Notes: a model not told the origin generated them from the sequence alone. A stretch of DNA of 64,000 bases from Agriotes lineatus (GCA_940337035.1 CALNHX010003626.1:81420-145419), one strand, 5' to 3'. Shown: positions 32,946 to 45,034, numbered from the stretch's first letter. Numbers and translations are program-made.

Positions 32946-33492
32946 ATATACAGGGTGTTACAAAAAGGTGTTGCCAAACTTGGGGAGGTTATAGAATACA
33001 TTGCGGTAAAATGTTTTTACATATAAACCGCTAGTCGAAAATGAGCGGTTTGGGTCTGGAGCAATTTTTGTCCATAAACGTAATGTTATCTTGTTGACAG
33101 AAAAATACTTCAATATTTAGTTAATTTTTATTACATCAAGTCCTTCGTCTGTGAAACCCCTGTAATCACACAAGAGGAACGGTTAGAGAGACTGATGGCA
33201 GCCTGTCTTTTCGTGCAGAAAGATCCGCATATGTTACAACGGGTGCGCGATTCAATGAATCGAAGGGCACATTTATGTAACGAGATTAAGGGCCGCCATT
33301 TTGAACCATTGTTATAAATTTATTATTTTCGCGTTATTTTTAATAAAAATTAACTAAATATCGAAGTCTTTTTCTATCAACAAGATAACATTACGTTTAT
33401 GGAAAAAATTGCTCCAGGGCCAAAACAGCTCATCTTCGACTAGGAGTTTATATGCAAAATTTGCTTACCACAATGTCTTCTATAACCTCTGT
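32946..33492. mobile_element. Mariner-like deletion derivative keeping a transposase C-terminus
   Basis: About 180-bp inverted arms (32970-33130 and 33336-33490) share AACGTAATGTTATCTTGTTG. The left end starts TATACAGGGTGTTACAAAAA; the matching last 35 or so bases of the right end are missing. Between the arms a plus-strand frame (about 33168-33316) reads QEERLERLMAACLFVQKDPH, MLQRVRDSMNRRAHLCNEIK and ends HFEPLL, which resembles the C-terminus of DUF4817-type mariner-like transposases. It is an internally deleted element of that group, inserted into Jockey. Confidence 0.8.
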
Positions 33493-35053
33493 TACGGTAT
33501 TAAAAGAACTTTACGACACCCACCCAAGGTGAGCATCGCACCACGGAATCAGTCCTGAAAAACTGGCACACTTGCCCTGAAATCGGTTCGAAATAGGCTA
33601 ATAGGCCACGGCTGGAACGCTCAGGGAGTCGGGCGTGAGTCACACGATACGTTCTGGGCAAGCGTGTTGTGGCATAATATATATATAGGGTATGTCGAAA
33701 TTGTGAGGGCGCCACCAAGCCTGTCTTAACCCGGCTAACCGGGCCTGGACGGTTAGACGGGAGCGAAGCACGCAAAATACTCCGCCGATAGGATTACTCA
33801 AGAAATGCAAGGTCGAATAACAATTTCGGGATTGCCTTATGCAGGGATTGTAATTAGGTGTCAATCCGACCGCGACTACGCAGCTGTTTCACCCACCTGT
33901 ACGCTCAAAGCTCCCTCGTTCCGTCGCACAATAATCAGTACAATGAAGGGGGCGCTTATCTGAGACAGAACATGCACAAGTCGAAACAAAACAATAGTTT
34001 CCTTAGCTAACAAATCATGTATTGACTAACGGGTTTACAATGGGGCAGCAGAGTGCGTCGCACTATATCTATAAATGGATTATAACTAAGGACACCAGCT
34101 GGCGCGCGCTCTAAACTTAGCGACAGATGTTGAACAGTAATGAACAGTAATGAGCAGTAATGAGTACAAATATGCTGGCGCGACGCCTTATGCAGCGAAC
34201 AGCAAAGATCAAATTAGCACTCGCGTCATAGACAGTCTGCGATTCTGAATAAATGCACAAATATGCTGGCGCGACGCCTCATGCAGCGAACAGCAAAGAT
34301 CGAATTAGCACTCGCGACATGGACAGTCTGCGATTCTGAATGAATGCACCAATATGCTGGCGCGACGCCTTATGCAGCGAACAGCAAAGATCGAATTAGC
34401 ACTCGCGACATGGACAAATATGACGACAGTGCCTGTAGGCACCAGAGATGTGACGGCTCGCTCGCGTTCACATCGGTAATCAGTTCAAAGACACATACCT
34501 TAATAATGTAGGCGGTTGGGGAGCCTGGTACAGTTGAGTTGCGACAGGCTGCAGTCTTAGGTGGCAGGTACCTTCGATGTTCGACGGCTATAGGGATGAG
34601 TGCACATCCGCCATAATGGCGACGTGAGACGCGTCAGGACGTGTACGACGAGACGACGAAAAATGGGCCACTTTCGTTCTGCGGGACAGATCCTCGAAGG
34701 TCGAGATGAAGGGGGCACGACCCCTTTCTTACGGAAGCAGGAAACTGGGCTCAAAGAGCACACACGCTACGCCGAAGACAATTCGAAACTCACACTGACA
34801 ACCACCACACAAGCGTTCTCTGCAACGGGCTGCGGTCTGCTTTTCCTAATGGGGCATTGTTGTGGATAAGTCGCCCAAAAACGTCGTGAAAGGTTGTTCA
34901 ATTTTCATAACTTCCTTCAAAGTTTGGCATGGCAATTTTTGGCAATGGGATAGCCAACTCCTCTCGTGGTCGTGGCTGCTCGTTTCTCGGGATGCTACTT
35001 ATTTTATTAAATATTTGAGCTATTACCTGGTTATAACGCTCTCGCATCTGATT
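33493..35053. repeat. GC-rich stretch with a 93-bp tandem repeat
   Basis: At about 34166-34420 three units carry AATATGCTGGCGCGACGCCT followed by GCAGCGAACAGCAAAGATC, spaced about 93 bases. They are preceded by GAACAGTAATGA triplets. No recognised gene lies in 33493-35053. The composition suggests retroelement terminal or leader sequence, possibly of the LTR element whose Gag follows, but matching terminal repeats are not found. Confidence 0.55.
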
Positions 35054-35610
35054 TTAAACTTCAACCGTGAAGTAGTCCTCCGCAAATTCTAGTTCACATC
35101 CGAGAATTTCATCATGGAGGTTCGTGATGCTTTCCCACTGCTTGCATATTTTGCTGGCTTTATGCTCGTAGACCATTTTCGTCTGGGCTTGTTCTAATGC
35201 TGGCATTGCCTCGTCCAGCACCTTGCTAAATAATCGCATTTCGATTTCTTGCTACTTGAGTCTGCCTACTTGTTCGATGGGGTTTTTCATTTTCTCGGTT
35301 TCTAGGCCGTTATTTTCCTCACTGGCTAGATTTAAATTTTCCTGCCATTCGTGTATGTAATCTGTAATCACTTGATATTTTTCTTTTACATGGCTGTAGA
35401 AATCCTTCTTAATGTACTCTTGATCTGCTGGAAGTCGCTTTTGCAGGTCGATGTCACCGTCCTCGAATGCCTCCATAATCGTTTCAATTCATTTTTTTGC
35501 TTGGCTAAGTACAGTCGATTTTTCCTGCTTCCAGAACTCTTTTTCATATTTGTGAGCAACTGGCACATTTTGTCTGCCAGCTGCTTCTGTTCCTTTATTA
35601 CTGATTCCAT
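35054..35610 (-). pseudogene. LTR-retrotransposon Gag-like protein, frame-shifted
   Basis: Three overlapping minus-strand ORFs give one continuous helical protein: first IKEQKQLADKMCQLLTNMKK, then YIKKDFYSHVKEKYQVITDY and HEWQENLN, then AMPALEQAQTKMVYEHKASK. Lys/Glu/Gln-rich helices with a [YF]xxKDFY-type step are typical of the N-terminal Gag of BEL or gypsy-type elements in insects, though I cannot fix the lineage. Frame shifts occur near 35400 and 35250. No pol gene follows within the window. Confidence 0.55.
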
Positions 35611-36104
35611 GTCGTCGCAGTTTCTTTACTGGCGTTGGAACTAAACTGGTCTGATAAGTAGTATCTTACCACTTTCCGATTTTCCAATTTTTTAGCGGGA
35701 GGTATGCCGCTGAAGATTCTTCTCGCTGAACAGCGGAAGTCCTTGAAATTGTTTTTCTTAGCAGGACGTATACTGCTAACACTTATTCTCGCCCCTGTGG
35801 CGGGAATTTTCTTGTACTGAGTCGTAGGACGTTGCTCCTTGGCGACGGCTCAATTTTCACTTCTTCCCAATCTATTTACAGAAAAGTACATACCAGTCTT
35901 GTTGCGAAATTTTTCATACATATATCACAGATCCGGTTCAGTTGCTTTATTTGTTCAGAGCTTGGATCCGTTCCGCGTGTCCCAGGACTCTTGATTGATG
36001 GACTAATTTCTTCTGTTTCCAGTTCGGAAGGACCTAAGAGTCCACGATGTTATCTTGACTTGAGGAATTTTCTCCAAAATCCAGTTTCTTCTTTACCGGC
36101 GAGT

Positions 36105-36240
36105 TGTTGGCTCGAAGGACCAATGTAAAAAATAGCCAATATTTCGTTCAATTATTCTTCTTTTTGTAAAGTCCGGTCCAGTTACCCAATCAGCCCAAAA
36201 TTTGGATCCGGCTCGAAGGACCAATGTAAAATTAGCCAAG
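36105..36240 (-). repeat. Duplicated leader motif of the LTR element
   Basis: GGCTCGAAGGACCAATGTAA occurs at 36111 and again at about 36211, a tandem duplication of about 100 bp. On the minus strand it lies upstream of the Gag-like frames, where the untranslated leader of an LTR element would be. Confidence 0.5.
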
Positions 36241-36790
36241 TTCACTATAGAACTTAGAAATTTTATAGTATTGTAGGACCAGGCTAGTTCTTGACAGGAG
36301 ATGGAACTTGTAGTTGCTGCTATAAGAGATAACGGGGGTTGACCAGGCCAAACAAACCCTTTACAGACAATTGTAGCCTTCTTCAATCGTTATCAATAAA
36401 TACACTCTCATTGCTAAAAGTATATTGATTTTAAGTATAATAATACAGAGGTTATATACATTAAATGTGTATCGTGTTTTTTAACCTACTATTAAAAAAC
36501 ACGAGAATATGCATTTAGTCCAGCTTAATTGTATGTATGATCGTTGTCGTAATTTGTAATATGACACAGAAACTCGACGCAAACTGCCGAGTTTTGTTTA
36601 CAAATATCCTATCTAGCAGGCGTTATGCAGTTCTTGTAGCCTAATTGCGTGAACTTTTGTGTTTACACAGTTTCAGTTAGTTTACACTTTTTATGTTAAA
36701 TTCATGGTCAAACAAAGGTTTGAACATTCTGGCCGGTCGAAGTGGGGCGACTGGTGGGCGTTTCATGGTCAAACAAAAGTTTGAACACAC
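36241..36790. other. Intron sequence with a short direct repeat
   Basis: TTCATGGTCAAACAAA followed by AGTTTGAACA or GGTTTGAACA is repeated at about 36701 and 36762, with 36 GC-rich bases between. No gene is recognised. Confidence 0.5.
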
Positions 36791-36802
36791 ATAAACTGCA
36801 CA

Positions 36803-37153
36803 ATGCTAATCTATAAAGCAATAATTAGACCAGTGGCGATGTATGCATGTTGTGTATGGGGATTCGCTTCACCGACCCACATCCATAAAATACAAACCCT
36901 ACAAAATAAGATTCTTCGAATAGCCACAAATTCTCCATGGTATATAAGAAACTGCCAACTACATGCTAAATGAAATATTCCAACCATAGAAGAATTCATT
37001 CAAAAATCAGCGGCAACCTTCTTTAAAAATATAAACGATTGTGCAGGAGCAGCTCATTACACACTAGGAATGAGACACATACATCAACGTCTGCAACGTA
37101 AAATGACGCAAGATTTTCTTTCAACCGACCATAGTAGTGACAATGAAGTGTAG
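36803..37153 (+). pseudogene. Jockey ORF2 C-terminal fragment, second copy
   Basis: The frame reads MLIYKAIIRPVAMYACCVWG, then KIQTLQNKILRIATNSPWYI, NIPTIEEFIQKSAATFFKNI and ends SSDNEV at TAG 37151-37153. One TAA interrupts it (after HAK, about 36968). It covers the same region as the fragment at 6234-6535 but differs at many positions, so the two come from different source copies or subfamilies. Its placement after the truncated Jockey at 32945 raises the possibility that both are pieces of one element, but the gap includes LTR-type sequence and this is unproven. Confidence 0.85.
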
Positions 37154-40100
37154 TGTAGTGACAAAACAAAATTAATACAACAATGAAACTAAATAGTGAA
37201 TGGGTAAGCCGACAGGCAATCCTCGAAGCGCTAAATAGTGTTAAATGTAAACAAGTTAACAGAACCACTACGCTGCTGATCTGGTTAAATAATATTAAAA
37301 TATATATATATACATATTTTTAATCTAATTTTCAAATCAGAAAATAGTACTTCGTTCTTGACATGTGTATTTGTGCATTACTGAAACTAGACTTCAACAT
37401 ACCTCATCGGTAATGTGTATTTTCATGCTTAAAAGCCAAGTTGTTTTTTCTATGTTTCATTTTAGATTTACTATTGTATTTTACGTAAGTAAATGTTCGT
37501 AACGCCGGTCTTGCGCTGGAAGGGTATTGTGGATTTTCGTTTTCGCGAGTGCAGCAGGAGGCGCACAGTGTCCGCGAGACGAAGGGAGTTTTGACTCATA
37601 CAGGTCTAACAAAGAAGACAGCAGTCGCAAGCCGACCAAGATTGTGGGTGGCCTTGCTGGCGACTCTCGCCCAAGTGCATTGTGCAAGTTGCCATGAGGC
37701 GAAATAATTAGAAGCGGCCTAAAATAGCTTTGCAGCTAATAATTGCTGAACACAGGTGAAAGGTACAGCGAACCAGCCTTTAGGAGTTTCCGAAACGCAA
37801 TTTATGTAGTGTACATGTGCTATATTTAGAGGCGCATTCAAATCGTCCATTTTGAGAAGCGCTAACTCAGCTGTGCTTACGAGGCATGCACGCTACCGGG
37901 GGTTCCCAGCATCATGCCAACCAGGAGCGGATGATACAATCGTACAACGTTTTCAAGGGTACGGAGCCGAGTTCCAGGTAAAATGCTTGGGGGCTATCGT
38001 GAGAAGGTTGTGTTCAACTGCGAGCTTCTGCAAGCGGGAAGAAATGTGTCTTGTCAGCGATAGAGAATGTCAGAATCAAAGAAGTATTGGCTTCAGGCAA
38101 TTTTGACGTTGTGGTTTTGTTAAAGAGAACATTTATTTTATTGGGGCATTAAGGACAATTATTTTAACACAATTTTTTATTAGACTGTTAGACGGTATGT
38201 ATATGATGTGAGTAGACTTTACTATCTTGCATGTAGATTTTACTAGGAGCTAATTTTAGGTGTTATTTGATTTTATTAGTGTTCTTTGTATTTTTATATG
38301 ATTTGATTTGTGTTTTGAAGTCAATAGATTGATGTAAACAAATTTTTAATTGAGCTAGCAAACTGGGCAAAAGCGGCAAATAATTATTGAAAATGAAAGC
38401 ACAAGAAACGGCTTGATCAAAGTTTACGTTACCACGGAGGAGTGAAGGACCGCCGCATTTCAATGTTAAGGTAAATATTTAAAAGTAGTTGTTGTAACCT
38501 AATGTTTATTTACACTATATATATGAAGTTAAATTGAGCGAGCAAAAATGTTCAAAAGCCAGTCTCCAGGATTACAAAAGGCGAATACCCCCACTCATTT
38601 AAATGTGGCTATTAATGTGCATAAATCTGCAGTTATGTATATGTTATTTTAAAGTCTATTTGTAGTGTTGTTTTTTTTACTTAAATTGTTTTAAATATTG
38701 TAAATGTGACGTTAACTTTAATCGAAGTTTTCTATTAATTTTATTTGTTGTAAATGTGAAGTTGTTTGTGTATGGCATGCCTTTGTTAAAAAGAATGGAT
38801 AAAACAAGCGAAATAGTGAACGATTAGCTGAAGTAATGGCCTGCGCAATGTTCTTAGATAGCACACAATTCATCCTCTAGTGCTGTCGTTGCGATATCGA
38901 GGCACGGAAGTTCGAATTCTCATTTATGATGTTCTTTATGCTAGTAAACCGGATTCTCGCGATATGCCTATGATTTGAAATTGCTACACATTTCACATAT
39001 TGGCGTTAAAACGATAGAAAACACAAAAAAGCCTCAGTATTCTCCCGAAATATATTGCATTAAATGGGCGAATTATGTTTTAATATTAATTTATATTTTT
39101 GTAGCTACTCAAACCTTGCTCGAATAAATCTTATATTATAAGAGCTGATGCCGCTGGTCGCCGGCCGTCCGACCGTAAGCCCTGGCGCGCGCACATGCCG
39201 ACCGCGCACAAGTGGCGACGCAGCAAGCATTTGTATTATTAACGCTGGCAGGGCCGGACGTCGGCTGGCTACCAGCTTAAGCAAGCATTTTTATTGTTAA
39301 CCGTTTTTTTACGCTGGCAGGGCCAGACGTAGGCTGGCCAACTCGTTCTAGTATTAGGTATAATGTTAATTAAATGGCCAACTATTCTGTCCTTTATTGC
39401 AGTTGACTAGCTCGGTGGAACATCAATAATTTAAATCGCGGTTGGGTTTTAATACTTTGGTAAATATTAATCTGATTAATTTGCTATTAGATCCAATGAA
39501 AACTTGGTTAAATGATATTTTTGTAGTGTCCTCAGTAAAACTTTATTTATACTTTAAAATAACCCCAATTCATATTTTTTATATTTATTAATTTCCATGT
39601 GATTAAAGAATCTCATATTAGATACATGTATATTTTTTTGCCACATCAACGTCGTTTCGCAATTAAGCTCTGTTTACAGAGCAAGCAATTCCGGAACTGC
39701 AACGACACGGCTTCAAATGTTTCTACTCCAGAAACTACTTCCAACTCCACAGCTAGGCTATGCAATCTAGAAACCAAAAACCGATAGACACTAATAATTA
39801 TCTACCGACCCACCGATTGTTGCAATACCATTACTTCAGCTGCACGGCTCTTACATTCCTCGTAAAGTTATTACCATTAATAAAGGAACTAGCGACCGTC
39901 ACACTCACTTTTACAATTAAAATAACATTTAACTTAATTACTAGGTTTTATTCTGTTAACATAACAAAACCAGCCCCAACATAACAAGTTTTATTTGTTG
40001 GGGCTATTATTTTTGGCTTGTTATTTTAATTGTCTTTTGCTACCTAGTAACTGACATATTATTTGGTTTACATTCATTTAATAGTAGATTCCATGTAAAT

Positions 40101-41384
40101 TCTGTAAATGTCAACAATTCGACAGTTGTTCACTTAAACACATTTTAATGATTCTCCTCAACACTTCTAATCTTGATTTCGGGTACTTTCTGCCTCTTTC
40201 CTTATTTACAATTATACATTGTGTATCTGATTCATGTGAAAATATTCCATACATTGCTCACATTCATATACTTATCATTACGCTTTGTGAGACCAATCTA
40301 AATTGTTTTAAACAAATTGTAATTCAATATTAACTTTAGCATGTATTAACATTATTTAGCATTACGTTTAAAGCCATTTCACAGTAAACTTTAGCTTAAC
40401 TACATTACGTTAGCATAACTATCCTTATTAAGTATGACAACACCTTGTACTGATCTAAAAGCAATTATTAACATTTACTTCCAATTGCTAGTCTTTCAAA
40501 TGCAAATCAGCTTCCAAGTTATAGTCAATACTGTCCACTTTAACTTTTATATTAATAGATAATGTATGATTTTATTAAACAACTACTATTTTTTCGAGTA
40601 TCAACCAAAATCAATCCTGTTATTCCTTTAAGCATCAAATGAATTAAACAGAACAGCCTCTGGGTACAATACCATAGCAATATAGTACCGCAAACACGTC
40701 TGCTACGACAGAATTGAGTGCAATTAACTCAGTGAAGCCAAATTAACAGGATAACCTGGAAAGTTACAGCTAAACAAATCACAGCAATATCAAATCTCAA
40801 TCAACAACTTACATACATTTTGATCATAAACAGTATGTCTTCTTCCTCTTATTATAGGCCAGTGGCTTGTTTTAACCACAAAGTGGTTCTATGAGCTCTT
40901 TTTGCCCTTAGGCCGGGTATGTGGCTAGTCTTGCCCGTCGAAAGTGAGGAAAAGTTCCCTTGTTTAGAGGTTAACGACTACTACAGGTGTTAGCGTGGTA
41001 GCCTGGGAGCGTACGATTTTTAAAATTCTTCTGGTGACCGCCGGAATTGGAACCGGAGCCGGCCGCTGAGAAGCGAGCATTTGCTTGCGGGGCCATCCGC
41101 TTACATAAACAGTATGTAATTTACTTTTATTCGCAATCACATTGTAATGTGTCAATTTCATGACATGACAACAGCTGGGAACTAGATGATTACTTGAAAC
41201 TAGCCAGGAAATTATTACATACCCCGAAAAATATTACATACCTGAAGAGTGGGGTGTTTCCATGGTAACAAAACATTGAGTGGGTTGTTTTCATGGTAAC
41301 AAAAATATTAGCTACATCAATATATCTATTATTCAGAATTCAATTGTAGTTATTTTTAAAATTAGATGATTGCAAATAAAATAG
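37154..41384. other. Intron interior without recognised genes
   Basis: Mostly AT-rich. A GC-rich patch at 39150-39350 contains two copies of ACGCTGGCAGGGCC followed by GACGT and GGCTGGC, about 80 bases apart. A 12-base stretch GCTACTCAAACC is shared by 31112 and 39105. Near 41030-41070 on the minus strand GGTTCCAATTCC resembles a tRNA-type B box, a weak hint of a SINE. No product is recognised in any ORF here. Confidence 0.35.
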
Positions 41385-41515
41385 TATACATACCACGGTG
41401 GAAAGTTTCATCCCTGTCTCGAGATAAAGTTAACCTCGACGCTACGCGTCTCGGTAAACTACCTAATCTCCCGACAGTAATGAAACACTTCCCACCTCGG
41501 TATGTAACATACTAT
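41385..41515. repeat. CG-apex hairpin, about 130 bp
   Basis: AGTATACATACCACGGTGG pairs with CCACCTCGGTATGTAACATAC; the tip reads CTCGACGCTACGCGTCTCGG. It belongs with the other CG-tipped hairpins. Confidence 0.7.
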
Positions 41516-42148
41516 TATGGCTAATATCCTGCCATTAATCAGTGTGTTTCAGAGTCTGGGAGACAGTTTGCCGCGAACAGATTAGCTAGAACAAAGGGGC
41601 CGAAGCAACAATGAATTTTCAGCAAAAGGCTGTAGGGGTACTTAAAAACTGCTAAAACGGGTAGCGCGAGGAAAAAACGCAACAAAACCGTTCCGGGTGG
41701 TGGTGAGGTAGCGTAGCTTATCGATCGATCGAAATCATTTACGGAACTAATCACTTGCAGATCTTCTGGGGAGAACTTCCAAATAGTCAGGCTTCAAGTA
41801 GGGGCAACTGAGTCTGAGGGGAAAATACTAAAAAGGCTAAACAGAATGCCAAAGGTGTCAGATATACAGTTTAATCCTAGCTTAACCAGTCGAATTTCAG
41901 CAATTGCACAATCAACACAGAGATGCTAATCTAAATTTTTGAATTATCCTTTCTGGTTTGATCTGTGCAACATCTATGATAAAATTCAGCCGAGACACTT
42001 AAATATTGTTAATGACTTGGAATATGCCTTTTAATGGTGATTTTTATACTAAAGATTTAGAATACAAGCTCAACACTTTTTCATAAAGACATTTGCTTAT
42101 GCGAAATTCTAAATTTACACAAGGATTTTAAACTGATTTTCCACTCAC
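41516..42148 (-). other. Intron end next to the CRAL-TRIO exon
   Basis: No gene is recognised. The GTGAGT donor of the 14.8-kb intron is at 42148-42143 on the minus strand. Confidence 0.5.
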
Positions 42149-42325
42149 CATATCCCAAACCTTTTTACATATAAAAGGTTTTATCAAGGCCTTGATCTTG
42201 TCCATGAAGTACACGATATTCAGCGAGTGGATTTCCTTCAGGGGCACGGGCAAGCCCTCTTGGAGATACTTAAAGCTAGTCTGCAGTATGTCCATTCGCA
42301 TCTTGGTCAAGTGCATCAGCCCCAA
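42149..42325 (-). CDS. CRAL-TRIO domain protein, internal exon
   Basis: The exon lies between a TTTTCAG acceptor (ending at 42326) and a GTGAGT donor (from 42148), 59 codons, phase 0 at both ends. It encodes LGLMHLTKMRMDILQTSFKY, LQEGLPVPLKEIHSLNIVYF and MDKIKALIKPFICKKVWDM. This is the core of the lipid-binding pocket, where P-x-[RK]-x-K-x-[IV]-H-x-[IL]-N and the following ALIKPF helix are hallmarks. It precedes the last exon (27118-27333) by a 14.8-kb intron and follows the exon at 42373-42556 after a 47-base intron. No damage is seen. Confidence 0.9.
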
Positions 42326-42372
42326 CTGAAAACATTCCCTTAAACATGGCTTCAAGCAGCTGATAAACATAC

Positions 42373-42556
42373 ACCGTTGTTATCCACTATCACCACTAAC
42401 CCTGCGGGCGGGTTGTCATGAAGCATGGTCTCTAATGTCATGTTCAAAAGTGCGTTTGCAGGAGCCATCTCGCAGTTACCGAAATAAAAATCCTGCAATC
42501 TGGCCAAAAGGACTGCGCACCCGTCGCTGCGCCTTTCAGGCATCACGCAGATCTCA
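42373..42556 (-). CDS. CRAL-TRIO domain protein, internal exon (domain start)
   Basis: The exon follows a CTTCTTGCAG acceptor and ends at a GTATGT donor (42372). After one partial codon it encodes EICVMPERRSDGCAVLLARL, FYFGNCEMAPANALLNMTLE and ends GLVVIVDNNG. This is the first strand-helix part of the CRAL-TRIO domain: the P-x-R-x-[DP]-G-x-x-V turn, then the [VI]-x-D-x-x-G strand that leads into the next exon. The 47-base intron to 42325 is short, as is common in insects. Exons for the N-terminal CRAL-TRIO-N helices should lie further along the minus strand (higher coordinates); I did not find them in the window. Confidence 0.87.
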
Positions 42557-43077
42557 CTGCAAGAAGAAAGATTTTCAATCGAGGGCAGATGAGGGGAATG
42601 ATCTAAGAGATAGAGCGCTTATTGCTCAGGCTCTCATATTATTTAATGTTGGCAATTAAACGAATAATTTTACTGGAAGTGCTTATTGGTCATGAATGGA
42701 TTGCTAAGGGAATATTTCTATTTCATAGGTTCGCAAATAAGAATTATGATAGCTATGAACAAATATCCAAACTATAAATGTAGTTCTGTAGGTTGTTATC
42801 TAGAAGTCGAAATTACTTTCAATGTTTATCGAGAAGAAAATTTGAATTGTGAAAATTAAGTGAAAAAGTAAAGCTATGTAAAAAATATTCACATTTACAT
42901 TTTGAAGAAATGAAATAAAAAATGTGTAGACACTATTTGCAAAAAAGAATAATTTATGAAGACCTGAAAACAAAAATATACTTTCAATTTATTTAATTTA
43001 TGTATACAGAATGATGAAATAAGAACTACATCTAATTCCGTTTGAATTTGTTGCATGTAACTTTTTATATGCCACTA
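42557..43077 (-). other. Upstream intron of the CRAL-TRIO gene
   Basis: AT-rich with no recognised feature. The gene's preceding exon is not seen up to 64000. Confidence 0.5.
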
Positions 43078-43317
43078 TACCGTGTGTCCACAGAAGTACG
43101 CACCATAGAGATAAGATAATGCTAATAGAATATAAATATCAACCAGTGCTTTGACCACCGTCCCTTTTCTTGTACCATTTATAACAATATTGTTTCATAC
43201 AGTGGCGAGTCAGAAGCCAGATAACAACGATTTAGCGTGACGGCGATCACAGGATTAGCCGATCTTTCTATTCTATTAGGTTATCCCTATGGTGCGTCCT
43301 CCTGTGGACACACGGTA
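43078..43317. mobile_element. 240-bp MITE with TA-type ends
   Basis: Inverted ends TACCGTGTGTCCACAGAAGT and its counterpart finishing CCTGTGGACACACGGTA match over about 40 bases, including GCACCATAG/CTATGGTGC. TA flanks both ends. No coding sequence, which is typical for a Tc1/mariner-mobilised MITE. Confidence 0.9.
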
Positions 43318-43537
43318 TAATAATAATCATAATATTTATTGAGCATAATATAATCACCGACGTTTCAATATAATAATTATTAATAATTAAGTAACAAAAA
43401 CATGAAGAAAAAGAAATATTATAGGTAAATACATCAATCAATGCATATGCTCAATGGAAAAGAATCAGCTCAGCTGTTTTTCACGTTTCCCATAACAAAA
43501 TACATAAATAATGATAAATAGCAAATAAAAGCGTGCA

Positions 43538-44005
43538 TTATTGAACTTTCTGAAGAGCGCACAATTGAATTCTGAATGCTTTTCGAAATTTAAAAACAGT
43601 AGGCTGCGAAAATGCCAATATAAAAGAATTAATTAACTTAGGAGCTACGTATTCAAAGCAACCCTCAAATTTCGATGTCAAATGCTTTGGTATAGAAAAT
43701 AGCTCGTTGCCTCTTAAATTAATATTGGTCAATTGTACTTCTGAGCGCTTGATTAGAAGGTTATATAAATATGAAGGCTTCTTTGATTTTATAATTTTAA
43801 ACAGCATTGTACCAAATAACAACATAAATCTATATTCTATCTTTAGAATATTTAACCTAATATAATGTGGAGTAACATGGTCCCTATAAGGATCTAAAGT
43901 ACAAAGCTGTATAAGGCTAGTTTTCAAGAGCAACTGGATGTAGATCTTTTTAATCACTCGGTATACTTTTATATAGTAATCGAAAATTATGACCAGAAAG
44001 GGCAA
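43538..44005 (-). pseudogene. Non-LTR retrotransposon ORF2 C-terminus
   Basis: The 155-codon frame includes RLNILKIEYRFMLLFGTMLF, then SEVQLTNINLRGNELFSIPK and ends PTVFKFRKAFRIQLCAL. The order L-L-x-R...F[LM]xxxLF..I..., then a short basic block and N/P-rich end, is typical of the region after the reverse transcriptase in Jockey/CR1-like ORF2. The exact clade is not determined. The ATG is only the first Met in the frame. The upstream reverse transcriptase is missing. Confidence 0.6.
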
Positions 44006-44846
44006 GTCAAATCAGGTGGTTTGATTATTCGAGAAGCTGAGCGTCCAACGTTATGTAACAGGCGGCCGCGGCTAGCTTACCAGTCGCGAAGGGTTTGAGT
44101 AAAAAATATACACGGGACGCTGAGGGCAGCTACGTAAATACCAATGCTTTACTTAAGGGCACCACAAGTTCTTTCCTCAAAACGCATCAATCCCCTTAGA
44201 ACTTGAGACAAGGAAAAAATGGAAATTTGCAGTATTCTTTGGAATGGAACGTGTGTGTATCGACGGCTTCCTTCACAACGGACTTACCTTTGCTGCTAGT
44301 TTGTACGCCACTTCCATCTACTCTTTCAAAGGGACACACACAAGGCACAATAAACCGAGAAGGGTAACTTAATAGTGATCTATTAAGTACTTTAAAGCAA
44401 ATTCATAGACACAGATCTATAGGTATATTTATGTTTGATATGGTCCCGCTTTTCGGTTGACATAAATTTATGTTATAGCACCTTTTGCTTTTACTTTGCT
44501 TTTTCTTTGATCGATAATCGTATATGTCATAAATTAATCTTCTGCAACGATATGCCATTTTTAATAATTATTTACTATTTAAAACTCAGGTTGGATTCAA
44601 TATGTATTTCTTTGTAAAAAATCAATATTTACTTTGTATTACGGTAGTAAGTGTTATTTAGCTTTAAACTGATTGGATCTGATACTCATTTGGTCAAATA
44701 AGAATTATATCAAATAATACTTTCTGTTAACAGTCAAAGTTAACCTCAAATTGAAAGGCAAGCTAATTAAATTTGTTACAGCTTCAAACTCTTAGAGTAA
44801 GTGCTTTTAAGTTATATTTTTATATGCTCAGTTTTTTAATCTCTTA
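44006..44846. other. Interval without recognised gene
   Basis: Moderately GC-rich to 44400 (with GCGGCCGCGG at 44062), then AT-rich. No supported feature. Confidence 0.4.
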
Positions 44847-45034
44847 GGGCCGGTTGCAGAAAGCAATGTTAAGCCTGGTGTTAGCTAACATTGCGTCAAA
44901 GTGAACAAAATCGCATCAAATTTTGTTTACTAATGTATTAGTTACCATAAGCATTTGAGATTTGATTCGTTTTTGTTCACTTTGACGTCGCGTTAGCTAA
45001 CACCAGACTTAACGTTGCTTTCTGCAACCGGCCC
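44847..45034. mobile_element. 188-bp PIF/Harbinger-like MITE with TTA duplication
   Basis: The inverted ends GGGCCGGTTGCAGAAAGC and GCTTTCTGCAACCGGCCC are perfect over 18 bases and continue with GTTAGCTAAC. TTA occurs on both sides (44844-44846, 45035-45037). GGGCCGG ends with a three-base TTA duplication are the signature of PIF/Harbinger MITEs. Confidence 0.92.

Noticed and set aside
41030..41070. tRNA gene or tRNA-derived SINE on the minus strand
   Set aside because: A B-box-like GGTTCCAATTCC is present, but no convincing A box or cloverleaf.
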